Shown: positions 17,014-25,031 of the stretch, piece after piece
Position numbering within the stretch: position 1 is the stretch's first letter
How the letters are laid out: the number at the start of each line of letters is the position of its first letter
Assembly (NCBI GenBank): GCA_946886065.1
Contig: CAMPHU010000002.1
Span: 5,008 to 69,007, forward strand
DNA length: 64,000 bases
Direction: 5' to 3'
DNA from: an uncultured Massilia sp.
Lineage (GTDB): Bacteria; Pseudomonadota; Gammaproteobacteria; Burkholderiales; Burkholderiaceae
Position numbers and translations under genes: made by a program
The notes under the pieces: generated by a model
The model's input: only the letters and a program-made list of their open reading frames with translations
Told to the model about the DNA's origin: nothing
The model's database searches: none

Positions 17014-18774
17014 CTACTGGGCCGCGATCTGCTGGAGCAGGTAGAGACGCTGGTACAGGCCGCCCTCGATGCGCATCAGCTCCTCGTGCGCTCCCGCTTC
17101 CGAGATCCTGCCGTGATTCAGCACGATGATGCGGTCCGCCTCGCGGATGGTCGACAGCCGGTGCGCGATCGCGATGATGGTCACCTTGCCGCGCAATTCC
17201 TCCAGCGCCTGCTGGACGATCTGCTCGGTGGCGCTGTCGATGCGCGAGGTGGCCTCGTCCAGCAGCAGGATGCGCGGCTCGCCGGCCAGCGCCCGCGCGA
17301 CCGCCACCAGCTGCTTCTGGCCCGAGGACAGGCGCGAGCCGCCTTCGCCCAGCTGGGTATCGTAGCCCTGTTCCAGCGCCGCGATGAAGCCGTGGGCGTG
17401 GGCGGCGCGCGCGGCCGCCTCGATGCGCTCCATCGGCAGGCCGCGGCCCATGTCGATGTTCTCGCGCGCGCTGGCGGCCAGGATGAAGGGGTCCTGGGGC
17501 ACCAGTCCGACCTCGTTGCGGAAGCGCTCGTTGCCGATGCCGGCCAGCGGCAGGCCGCCGATCTCGATGCTGCCCTGGTCCGCGGTGTAGTAGCGCAGCA
17601 GCAGCGACAACAGGGTCGACTTGCCGCTGCCGGTATGGCCGACGATGCCGAAGAAGGCGCCTTGCGGAATGTCGAGCGACAGGTCGTGCAGCACCGGCTG
17701 GCCCGGCACGTAGGCGAAGCCCAGGTGGCGCACCCGCACCGCCGGCGCATGCGGATCGGCGGACGCCTGCGTGCCGCTGCGCCCCGGTGCATGCTCCGGC
17801 GCGCCCTCCTCGTCGAGCAGGGCGGCCACGCGCGAGGTGGCGACCACCGCCTGCTGCAGGCCGCTGAACTGCATGGTGATCTGGATCAGCGGTTCCACCA
17901 CGCGCGCGATATAGCTGATGAAGGCGTACAGCACGCCGACTTCCACCGCGTTCATCTGGCGCTGGCCGAAGCCGTAGATCACCACCGCCAGCAGCACCAC
18001 GTTGAGCAGGTCGAGGGCGGGACGCAGCAGCAGGGCGTTGGCGCGCAGCTCGGCCAGGCGCGCGGTGTAGTGGGCGCGGTTGGTGCCCAGGAAGCGCTCG
18101 CCGAAGCGGCTTTCCGCGTTGCTGGCCTGGAGCACGCTCATGCCGCCGATCGATTCCGCCATCTGGCCGTTGATGTCGCTGCGCAGCGCGCGCGCCCTGG
18201 TCACCGCCGGCGCCGACAGGCGCTGGTAGAGCCAGACGATGCCCAGCACCGCCGGCACCAGGGTCAGCACGATCAGCATCAGGCGCCAGTCGAGCCAGGC
18301 CATGGCGATCAGGGTGCCGACCAGGACGATGCTGCTGTCGAGGATCACGAACAGCACCTGGATGTACAGGGTCTTGACCGCTTCGGTGTCGTTGGTCACG
18401 CGGCTGACCAGCTGGCCGGTGATGGCGCGGTCGAAGAAGGCCATCGGCAGGCGCAGCACGTGGCCGTAGACCCATTCGCGCAGGCGCTGCACCGAGCGCA
18501 TGGCCACGCCCGACAGCCGGATCAGCTGCAGGTAGCGGATCCAGGACGACAGCCAGCCGGTGACCACCAGCCCGCCCAGCAGCAGCGCCATGCGCGGCCA
18601 GTCCAGCGCGCGCGGCAGCAGGTGGTCGTCGATCAGCGCCTTGCCCAGGATCGGGCCGATCACTTCGAGCAGGGCGGCCAGGGTCAGCCACAGCACGGCC
18701 CAGACCAGGTGGCGGCGCTCGGGATCGGCCGCGCGGCGCAGCAGCCCGAAGGCGCGCCGGGCCTGGACGCGCAT
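17014..18774 (-). CDS. ABC exporter half-transporter (MdlB-like), second gene
   Basis: This 586-residue half-transporter fuses a six-helix exporter membrane domain to a nucleotide-binding domain. The NBD shows Walker A GHTGSGKST, signature LSSGQ and Walker B ILLLDEATS, with the switch His in AIAHRLST, so it appears catalytically complete. It follows the other half-transporter gene by 28 bases, and the pair probably forms a heterodimer like MdlAB/SmdAB multidrug-type exporters. ATG at 18774 is the first usable start after the upstream stop. The substrate is not predictable. Confidence 0.9.
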   Translation of the reverse strand: MRVQARRAFGLLRRAADPERRHLVWAVLWLTLAALLEVIGPILGKALIDDHLLPRALDWPRMALLLGGLVVTGWLSSWIRYLQLIRLSGVAMRSVQRLREWVYGHVLRLPMAFFDRAITGQLVSRVTNDTEAVKTLYIQVLFVILDSSIVLVGTLIAMAWLDWRLMLIVLTLVPAVLGIVWLYQRLSAPAVTRARALRSDINGQMAESIGGMSVLQASNAESRFGERFLGTNRAHYTARLAELRANALLLRPALDLLNVVLLAVVIYGFGQRQMNAVEVGVLYAFISYIARVVEPLIQITMQFSGLQQAVVATSRVAALLDEEGAPEHAPGRSGTQASADPHAPAVRVRHLGFAYVPGQPVLHDLSLDIPQGAFFGIVGHTGSGKSTLLSLLLRYYTADQGSIEIGGLPLAGIGNERFRNEVGLVPQDPFILAASARENIDMGRGLPMERIEAAARAAHAHGFIAALEQGYDTQLGEGGSRLSSGQKQLVAVARALAGEPRILLLDEATSRIDSATEQIVQQALEELRGKVTIIAIAHRLSTIREADRIIVLNHGRISEAGAHEELMRIEGGLYQRLYLLQQIAAQ

Positions 18775-18802
18775 GTCGGCGCTGTTGCTCGCCGCCTTGT
18801 TC

Positions 18803-20554
18803 TCAGCTGGCTTCAAGGCTGGCCTCCAGTTGCTGGTAGCGCCACTGGCTGGCGTACCAGCCATCCAATGCGAGCAGTTCGTCGTGGGTGCCTGCTTCGG
18901 CGATGCGGCCGTCGCGCAGGACGATGATGCGGTCGGCGCCCACCACGGCCGACAGGCGGTGGCTGGCGATGATCGCCGCCCGTTCCGGCCTGGCCTGGCG
19001 CAGCTCGGCCAGGTGTTCGAGGATGCGGGTCTCGGTGCCGGTGTCCACCGCCGACAGGGCGTCGTCGAGCAGCAGCAGGGCGCTGTCGGCCAGCAGCGAG
19101 CGCGCGATCGCCACGCGCTGGCGCTGCCCGCCGGAGAGCGTGATGCCCTTTTCGCCGACCGGGGTGTCGTAGCCGTGCGGGAAGCGCAGGATATCGTCGT
19201 GGATCGCGGCCATCCTCGCGGCCTGCTCGATCTCCGCGCGCGAGGCGCCGGGGCGGGCCAGCGCGATGTTCTCGGCGATGGTGGCCGAGAACAGGAAGGA
19301 CTCCTGCGGCACCCAGCTGGTGGCCGCGCGCAATGCACTCAGGCGATACGCCTCCAGGGGCTGGCCGGCCCAGGTGACGCGGCCCGCCTGCGGCGTGGCC
19401 TGGCGCAGCAGCACCCGCAGCAGGGTCGATTTGCCGGCGCCGGTCGGGCCGACCAGGCCCAGGGTCTGGCCGGGTTGCAGCGTGACCGACACCTTGTCCA
19501 GCGCCGGCTTCCCTTGCTCGTGGTAGGCGAACGTGACGCCCTCCAGCTTGAGGGCGCCCTTGCCGACTTCCTCCAGCGTGCCCTTGTCTTCGACCGTGAG
19601 CGGGGCGTCGAGCAGGGGCTGCAGGCGCGCCAGGCCGGCGCGTCCGCGCTCGATCAGCGACAGCACCCAGCCGGCCGCGAACATCGGCCAGATCAGCTGG
19701 CCCAGGTACATCGTGAAACTGGTGAGCGCGCCCACCGTCAACTGGTTCTGCCACACCAGGTAGCCGCCCAGGCCCAGGGTCAGGCCGGTGGCGGCGGTGA
19801 GGGTCAGGCCGACCGCCGGCTCGTAGGCGGCTTCCCATCGCTTGGCTTCCAGGCTGGCGCCGGAGGCGTGTCCCGCCAGCTCCGCGAACTGTTGGGCGCT
19901 GCGCTGTTCCAGGCCGAGGGCGCGCAGGGTGCGCACGCCGGACAGCGATTCCTGCACGTGGTCGTTGAGCGCCGAGAAGCGCTTGAGCGCGTCGGCTTCG
20001 GCGGTATGGATGTGGCTCGAGATGCGCCAGAAGGCGTAGGCCATCAGCGGGAAAGGCAGCAGGGCGATGGCGGCCAGGCGCCAGTCGACGCCGAGCGTCA
20101 TGATCCCCAGCACCATGAGCAGGGTCAGGGTGCCGTCGAAGCCGGCCAGCATCGCTTCGCCGGCCGCCATCTCGATCGCGTCGATGTCGTTGGTCGCCAG
20201 GGCCATCAGGTCGCCGGTGCGCTGGCGCTGGTAGAAGGCGGGGCCCTGGCTGGACAGGCGCGCATACAGCCGGGTGCGCAGCTCCACGCCCAGCTTGTAG
20301 GCGGCCGAATAGAGGCGGATGCGCCAGCTCACGCGCAACACGTAGATCGCCAGCCCCAGGCCGAGCAGCTGGGCCAGGCCCACCAGCAGCGCGCGCTGGT
20401 CCAGGCTGTGCGCCGCCAGGCCGTCGATCAAGGCGCCCACCTTGCGCGGGATGAGGATCGTGCACAGGGCGACGCCCGCCAGCATCACCGCCGACGAGGC
20501 ATAGGATTGCCAGTGCCGGCGCACGAAGTCGCCGATCAGCCTTGCCAGACTCAT
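18803..20554 (-). CDS. ABC exporter half-transporter (MdlA-like), first gene
   Basis: This 583-residue fused membrane and nucleotide-binding protein has Walker A GPTGAGKST, signature LSGGQRQR and Walker B LLLDDALSAVD. The residue after the Walker B Asp is Asp rather than the usual catalytic Glu, so this half may carry a degenerate ATPase site, a common feature of heterodimeric exporters. Its partner lies directly downstream with a canonical DEA. It is separated from the upstream phasin gene by a clear terminator, so the pair has its own promoter. Confidence 0.9.
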   Translation of the reverse strand: MSLARLIGDFVRRHWQSYASSAVMLAGVALCTILIPRKVGALIDGLAAHSLDQRALLVGLAQLLGLGLAIYVLRVSWRIRLYSAAYKLGVELRTRLYARLSSQGPAFYQRQRTGDLMALATNDIDAIEMAAGEAMLAGFDGTLTLLMVLGIMTLGVDWRLAAIALLPFPLMAYAFWRISSHIHTAEADALKRFSALNDHVQESLSGVRTLRALGLEQRSAQQFAELAGHASGASLEAKRWEAAYEPAVGLTLTAATGLTLGLGGYLVWQNQLTVGALTSFTMYLGQLIWPMFAAGWVLSLIERGRAGLARLQPLLDAPLTVEDKGTLEEVGKGALKLEGVTFAYHEQGKPALDKVSVTLQPGQTLGLVGPTGAGKSTLLRVLLRQATPQAGRVTWAGQPLEAYRLSALRAATSWVPQESFLFSATIAENIALARPGASRAEIEQAARMAAIHDDILRFPHGYDTPVGEKGITLSGGQRQRVAIARSLLADSALLLLDDALSAVDTGTETRILEHLAELRQARPERAAIIASHRLSAVVGADRIIVLRDGRIAEAGTHDELLALDGWYASQWRYQQLEASLEAS

Positions 20555-20571
20555 TGTAGTTCCTGATTGCT

Positions 20572-20603
20572 GCCCGAAAAATAAAAGCGGGCCGAAGCCC
20601 GCT
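20572..20603 (-). terminator. Rho-independent terminator of the phasin gene
   Basis: On the minus strand AGCGGGC-TTCG-GCCCGCT is followed by TTTATTTTT. The stem has seven GC-rich pairs with a stable tetraloop. It lies between the phasin stop and the ABC exporter start, so it ends the phasin message. Confidence 0.85.
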
Positions 20604-20650
20604 AGTGTAGTCGGTTTGCCAGCGCGCTGCAGCGCCGGTCGCGTCCGCTT

Positions 20651-21358
20651 TTACTTGCGGCGCTTGCCGCCCTGGGCAGGCGCCGGCTCGATCTTCGGCA
20701 GCTCGACGGCGTCGCTCGCGGAGACCGGCGCGGACAGCGGATGCGGCACCACGGCGGCCTTCGGTGCGCCCTTGCCGGCCGCCTTGGCGATCGGCTTGGG
20801 TTCGGCCACCGGCGCCGGCTCCTCGACCACGGCGATGGTCTCCGCCACCACGGCCGGTTCCTGCGATTCGACGTGTTCCTGGAGGTAGGCGGCCAGCTGC
20901 CCGGTTTCCGCTTTCACGGGTTCGGCGACGGTCTCGGCGACGGCCTGCACCGCCTCCTGCGTGGCCTGGACTGCCGGCTGGACCGCCTCGGCAGCGGCTG
21001 CCGGCGCAGGCGCAGGCAGCGCGGCGGGAGCCGCTGCGCCGCGCAGGGCCTGGGCCTGGACGCCGCTGGCGATGCTGAACAGTTCGCGGCCGTAGGTGAA
21101 CAGGCTGCGGAACTGTTCCTCGGCGTGGCTGCGCAGGGCCAGTTGCAGTGTCGGCAAATCCTGCGGGCTGGTGGCGGCGAACAGCTCGCGCACGGCTTGC
21201 GAGGAGCGCTCGACCGAATCGCGCGAGGTGGAGAGGTTCAGGGCAAGGACCCGGCTGGCATTGTCGAGGGCCTGCCTGGTCACGGAACGGAACAGGGCGA
21301 ATTGCGCCTCCAGCTGGGCGGTGCGTGCTGCGGTCAGTTGCTCGGGAAGTGAAGTCAT
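20651..21358 (-). CDS. phasin family protein
   Basis: This 235-residue protein has an N-terminal helical phasin domain (LEAQFALFRSVTRQALDNAS, then RELFAATSPQDLPTLQL and YGRELFSIASGVQ). Phasins coat polyhydroxyalkanoate granules. The second half is an Ala/Pro/Glu/Val-rich low-complexity tail ending in basic GGKRRK, which may bind DNA or granules. AAGGAA lies before the ATG. It is monocistronic, with a terminator just downstream. It implies that the host stores PHA. Confidence 0.88.
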   Translation of the reverse strand: MTSLPEQLTAARTAQLEAQFALFRSVTRQALDNASRVLALNLSTSRDSVERSSQAVRELFAATSPQDLPTLQLALRSHAEEQFRSLFTYGRELFSIASGVQAQALRGAAAPAALPAPAPAAAAEAVQPAVQATQEAVQAVAETVAEPVKAETGQLAAYLQEHVESQEPAVVAETIAVVEEPAPVAEPKPIAKAAGKGAPKAAVVPHPLSAPVSASDAVELPKIEPAPAQGGKRRK

Positions 21359-21570
21359 GTGATTTCCTTGTCGGTCAAATTATGGCGCACTGCAATATAA
21401 CTAGTGTATCCACGATTTGACGGTGTTGCAACGCACAATCGCAAGCCATTTGTTTTGGGTAATATTGCGTAGCAGCATTAACACCGCGGCATTGTTTTCT
21501 AATTGCATTATTTGGCGTCAGCCCTGCTGCAAAATCGCTACAATCGGCTATCCCAAGAGAAGGAGTGGCC

Positions 21571-22863
21571 ATGGATCTCGTGATTCGCAACGCTACCTTG
21601 CCGGACGGTAGGACCGGTATCGACATCGGCATCGACCAGGGCCGCATCGCCGTCCTGGAAGCACGGCTTCCCGCCAAAGGCGCCAGCGAGATCGATGCCG
21701 AAGGCGATCTGGTCAGCCCGCCCTTCGTGGACGCCCACTTCCACATGGACGCCGTGCTCAGCTACGGCCTGCCGCGCGTGAACCGCAGCGGCACCCTGCT
21801 CGAAGGGATCCAGCTGTGGGGCGAACTCAAGCCCCAGCTGACCCAGGACGCGCTGGTCGAGCGCGCGCTGCGCTATTGCGACTGGGCGGTGGCGCGCGGC
21901 CTGCTGGCGATCCGCACCCATGTCGACATCTGCGACGACCGCCTGCTGGCGGTGGAAGCCCTGCTGGAAGTACGCCGCCGGGTGGCGCCCTACCTCGACC
22001 TGCAACTGGTGGCCTTTCCCCAGGACGGCGTGCTGCGCAGCCCCAGCGCCTTCGCCAACCTGCGCCGCGCCGTCGCCATGGGCGTGGACGTGGTGGGCGG
22101 CATCCCGCACTTCGAGCGCACCATGGCGCAGGGCGCCGAATCGGTGCGCCTGCTGTGCGAATTCGCGGCCGGGCAGGGCCTGCGCGTGGACATGCATTGC
22201 GACGAGAGCGACGACCCGCTGTCGCGCCACATCGAGACCCTGGCCCATGAGACCCAGCGCCTGGGCCTGCAGGGCAGGGTGGCCGGCTCGCACCTGACCT
22301 CGATGCACTCGATGGACAACTACTACGTGAGCAAGCTGCTGCCCCTGATCGCGGAAAGCGGCGTGGCCGCGATCGCGAATCCGCTCATCAACATCACCTT
22401 GCAGGGCCGGCACGACACCTATCCCAAAAGAAGGGGGATGACGCGGGTACCGGAACTGCTGGCGGCCGGGGTCGATGTTGCCTTTGGTCATGATTGCGTG
22501 CTGGACCCCTGGTACGGCATGGGTTCCGGGGACATGCTGGAAGTGGCCCACATGGGCCTGCACGTGGCCCAGATGACGGGGCTGGAGGCCATGCACCAGT
22601 GCTTCCTGGCCGTGACCGAGACCCCCGCCCGCATTCTGGGCCTGGAGGATTATGGGCTGGCGCCGGGCTGCCATGCGGACCTGGTCGTGCTCGATGCGGG
22701 GTCGACAGTGGAAGCGATCCGGCTGCGGGCCGCGCGGCGCCTGGTGCTGCGGCGCGGCCGGGTGGTGGCGGAAGGGCCGCGCGCGCACTCGCGCCTGATC
22801 TTGCCGGAAAGGCCAGCGCTTGTCGATTTCCGCCAGGAATCCCAATCTGCGCACGATACGTGA
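21571..22863 (+). CDS. cytosine-deaminase-like amidohydrolase
   Basis: This 430-residue cytoplasmic metal-dependent hydrolase resembles CodA-type deaminases. The metal ligands are H56 and H58 in DAHFHMD, the catalytic HCDE motif is at 209-212, and the distal Asp is in GHDC (D308). It probably removes an amino group from a pyrimidine or related heterocycle; the exact substrate cannot be read. ATG at 21571 is preferred because AAGGAG lies six bases upstream; a GTG at 21565 overlaps that site. The following acetyltransferase starts just after or overlapping its stop. Confidence 0.86.
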   Translation: MDLVIRNATLPDGRTGIDIGIDQGRIAVLEARLPAKGASEIDAEGDLVSPPFVDAHFHMDAVLSYGLPRVNRSGTLLEGIQLWGELKPQLTQDALVERALRYCDWAVARGLLAIRTHVDICDDRLLAVEALLEVRRRVAPYLDLQLVAFPQDGVLRSPSAFANLRRAVAMGVDVVGGIPHFERTMAQGAESVRLLCEFAAGQGLRVDMHCDESDDPLSRHIETLAHETQRLGLQGRVAGSHLTSMHSMDNYYVSKLLPLIAESGVAAIANPLINITLQGRHDTYPKRRGMTRVPELLAAGVDVAFGHDCVLDPWYGMGSGDMLEVAHMGLHVAQMTGLEAMHQCFLAVTETPARILGLEDYGLAPGCHADLVVLDAGSTVEAIRLRAARRLVLRRGRVVAEGPRAHSRLILPERPALVDFRQESQSAHDT

Positions 22864-22925
22864 AATTCCCGGCAGTTTGGGGCAGAATAGGCGGCTTTAT
22901 TGTTCGCACACCTCTCCTGACTGCC

Positions 22926-23453
22926 GTGAAAGACATCCAGATCCGTCCTGCCCAAGAAGCCGACTTCGAGGCGATGTGGAGCATCTTCTGCGCCCACGTC
23001 GCCCAAGGTGAGACCTATACATTTACAACCGCGACCTCGCGCGAAGCCGGCCACAGCTACTGGCTGGGGCCGGGCGTGCAGAGCTATGTGGCGTCCCTCA
23101 ACAATACCCGGCTGCTGGGCATGTACCGGCTGGTGCCGAACCAGGTGGGGCGCGGCCATCACGTGGCCAATGCCTCCTACATGGTGAGCCCGTCGGCGCA
23201 AGGCGTCGGCGTGGGGCGCATGCTGGGCCAGCACAGCCTGGACGAGGCGCGCCGCCAGGGCTACCTGGCGATGCAGTTCAACCATGTGGTGAGCACGAAT
23301 ACCGCCGCCATCCGGCTGTGGAAGCGCCTGGGGTTCTCGATCGTCGGCACCCTGCCCAAGGCCTTCCGCCACAAACGGCTGGGCTATGTCGATGCCTACG
23401 TGATGTACCAGCTGCTGCAAGACCCGGAGCACTGGCCGACGGCGGACGAATGA
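22926..23453 (+). CDS. GNAT family N-acetyltransferase
   Basis: This 175-residue protein has the GNAT fold. The acetyl-CoA loop is in the segment SAQGVGVGRMLGQHSLDEA, followed by the strand and helix ending NTAAIRLWKRLGF. It would acetylate a small molecule or protein. GTG at 22926 is the chosen start because homology-like sequence begins there (KDIQIRPAQEADFEAMW); a GTG at 22860 overlapping the upstream stop is an alternative, and neither has a strong ribosome site. Its stop overlaps the next GNAT gene. Confidence 0.82.
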   Translation: MKDIQIRPAQEADFEAMWSIFCAHVAQGETYTFTTATSREAGHSYWLGPGVQSYVASLNNTRLLGMYRLVPNQVGRGHHVANASYMVSPSAQGVGVGRMLGQHSLDEARRQGYLAMQFNHVVSTNTAAIRLWKRLGFSIVGTLPKAFRHKRLGYVDAYVMYQLLQDPEHWPTADE

Positions 23454-23974
23454 TGGAGATCCTGCGCACCGAACGCCTGCGCCTGCGCACCGTGCAGGAA
23501 GAAGACGCGAATTTTTACCTGGAACTGGTCAACGATCCCGATTTCATCGAGCACATCGGCGACCGCGGCCTGCGCACCGTGGAGGATGCCCGGCGCGCCT
23601 TGCGCGACGGGCCGCTGGCCATGCACGCGCTGCGCGGCCATTCGCTCTATGTGGTGGAGCGCCTCGAAGACGGGACGCCGGTCGGGCTGAGCGGCCTGAT
23701 CAAGCGCGACAGCCTGGACGACGTCGACATCGGCTATGCCTTCCTGCCGCGCTGGCGCGGCCAGGGCTATGCCCTGGAGGCGGGCCACGGTGTGGTGCGG
23801 CATGCGCGCACGCTCGGCATCCGCCGCCTGGTGGCCATCACCTCGCCGGCCAACGCGGCCTCGATCGGGCTGCTGCTCAAGCTCGGCCTGCGCTTCGAGC
23901 GCCAGGCCAGCCTGGTCCCGGAGGAGCCCGCCGTCAACGTCTACCTGGCCCACCTGGCGCCGCTGGACGGATAA
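23450..23974 (+). CDS. GNAT family N-acetyltransferase (RimJ/RimL-like)
   Basis: This 174-residue protein begins MMEILRTERLRLRTVQEEDA, the typical opening of RimJ/RimL-type acetyltransferases. It continues with GYAFLPRWRGQGYALEAG as the acetyl-CoA loop and NAASIGLLLKLGLRFE. ATGATG overlaps the stop of the preceding gene, so the two acetyltransferases are translationally coupled although they belong to different subfamilies. The substrate is unknown. Confidence 0.87.
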   Translation: MMEILRTERLRLRTVQEEDANFYLELVNDPDFIEHIGDRGLRTVEDARRALRDGPLAMHALRGHSLYVVERLEDGTPVGLSGLIKRDSLDDVDIGYAFLPRWRGQGYALEAGHGVVRHARTLGIRRLVAITSPANAASIGLLLKLGLRFERQASLVPEEPAVNVYLAHLAPLDG

Positions 23975-24047
23975 GAGGGCTGCGACGGCACCGGGGGTGG
24001 CGATGTTAGGATGGCGCTGTCGCCCACCATCGCACACCCAGGAACCG

Positions 24048-25031
24048 ATGCCGATCGCCGAGCCCGCTCCCAACGCGCCTTTCTTTATCGTCCTCAATGC
24101 CGGTTCGGGCCATTCCGAAACCGAGCTGCGCCGTTCGACGATCGAGGACGTGATCCGCGGCGCCAGGCGCCTCTGCCACCTGGAAGTGGTCGACGAGCCC
24201 GAGCGCCTGCAGGACATCGCGCGCGGCATGGCGGCGCGGGCCCAGTCTGCGGGCGGCATCCTGGTGGCGGCCGGCGGCGACGGCACCATCAACACGGTGG
24301 CCCACGAAGCGGTGCTGGCGGGCTGTCCTTTCGGCGTGCTGCCGCAGGGTACCTTCAACTATTTCGGCCGCACCCATGGCATTCCGGAAGACCTGGCCGA
24401 AGCCGTCTATGCGCTGCTGCGGGCGAAAGTGGAACCGGTGCAGATCGGCGTGGTCAACAACAAGATCTTCCTCGTCAACGCCAGCGTCGGGCTGTACCCC
24501 AAGCTGCTGGAAGAACGCGAGCACGACAAGCGCCAGTTCGGCCGCAGCCGGGTCGTCGCCTTCTTTTCGGCCATCAAGACCGCGCTGCGCCCGCACCGCC
24601 ACCTGCGCATCGAACTGGAGCTGGACGGGCAGGTCAGGCGCCTGCGCACCACGACCCTGTTCGTGGGCAATAACCGCCTGCAGCTGGAACAGGTGGGCAT
24701 GGAAGGATTGACCGAAGCGGTGGAGGAGGGGCAATTGGTGGCGCTGGCGCCCAAGCCGATGGGCAAGCTGGGGCTGCTGGCGCTCCTGATCCGCGGCGTA
24801 TTCGGCAAGCTGGGCAGCGGCGACGTGGTGGCCTTTGCCTTCAAGCGCATGAGCGTGCGTACGCCGCGCCTGTACGGGCGCAAGCGCATGAAGGTGGCGA
24901 CCGACGGCGAGGTGACGAAAATGCCGATGCCGCTTGAGTTCCGGGCCGTCGAAGGCAAGCTGGCCCTGCTGGTGCCGGGACGGTCGCGCGCGGCGACGCG
25001 TCCCGTGGCGGGTGAAGCAGCAACTATTTGA
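24048..25031 (+). CDS. diacylglycerol-kinase-family lipid kinase
   Basis: This 327-residue protein has the DAGK catalytic domain: FFIVLNAGSGH near the N terminus, the nucleotide-binding GGDGTIN at 76-82, and GVLPQGTFNYFGRTHGIP, typical of YegS/BmrU-like lipid kinases. The later part contains VNASVGLYPKLLEERE and the terminal ATDGE motif typical of the family. AGGA precedes the ATG. It would phosphorylate a lipid or related alcohol at the membrane. Its 3' end overlaps the convergent glycosidase gene by eight bases. Confidence 0.88.
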   Translation: MPIAEPAPNAPFFIVLNAGSGHSETELRRSTIEDVIRGARRLCHLEVVDEPERLQDIARGMAARAQSAGGILVAAGGDGTINTVAHEAVLAGCPFGVLPQGTFNYFGRTHGIPEDLAEAVYALLRAKVEPVQIGVVNNKIFLVNASVGLYPKLLEEREHDKRQFGRSRVVAFFSAIKTALRPHRHLRIELELDGQVRRLRTTTLFVGNNRLQLEQVGMEGLTEAVEEGQLVALAPKPMGKLGLLALLIRGVFGKLGSGDVVAFAFKRMSVRTPRLYGRKRMKVATDGEVTKMPMPLEFRAVEGKLALLVPGRSRAATRPVAGEAATI

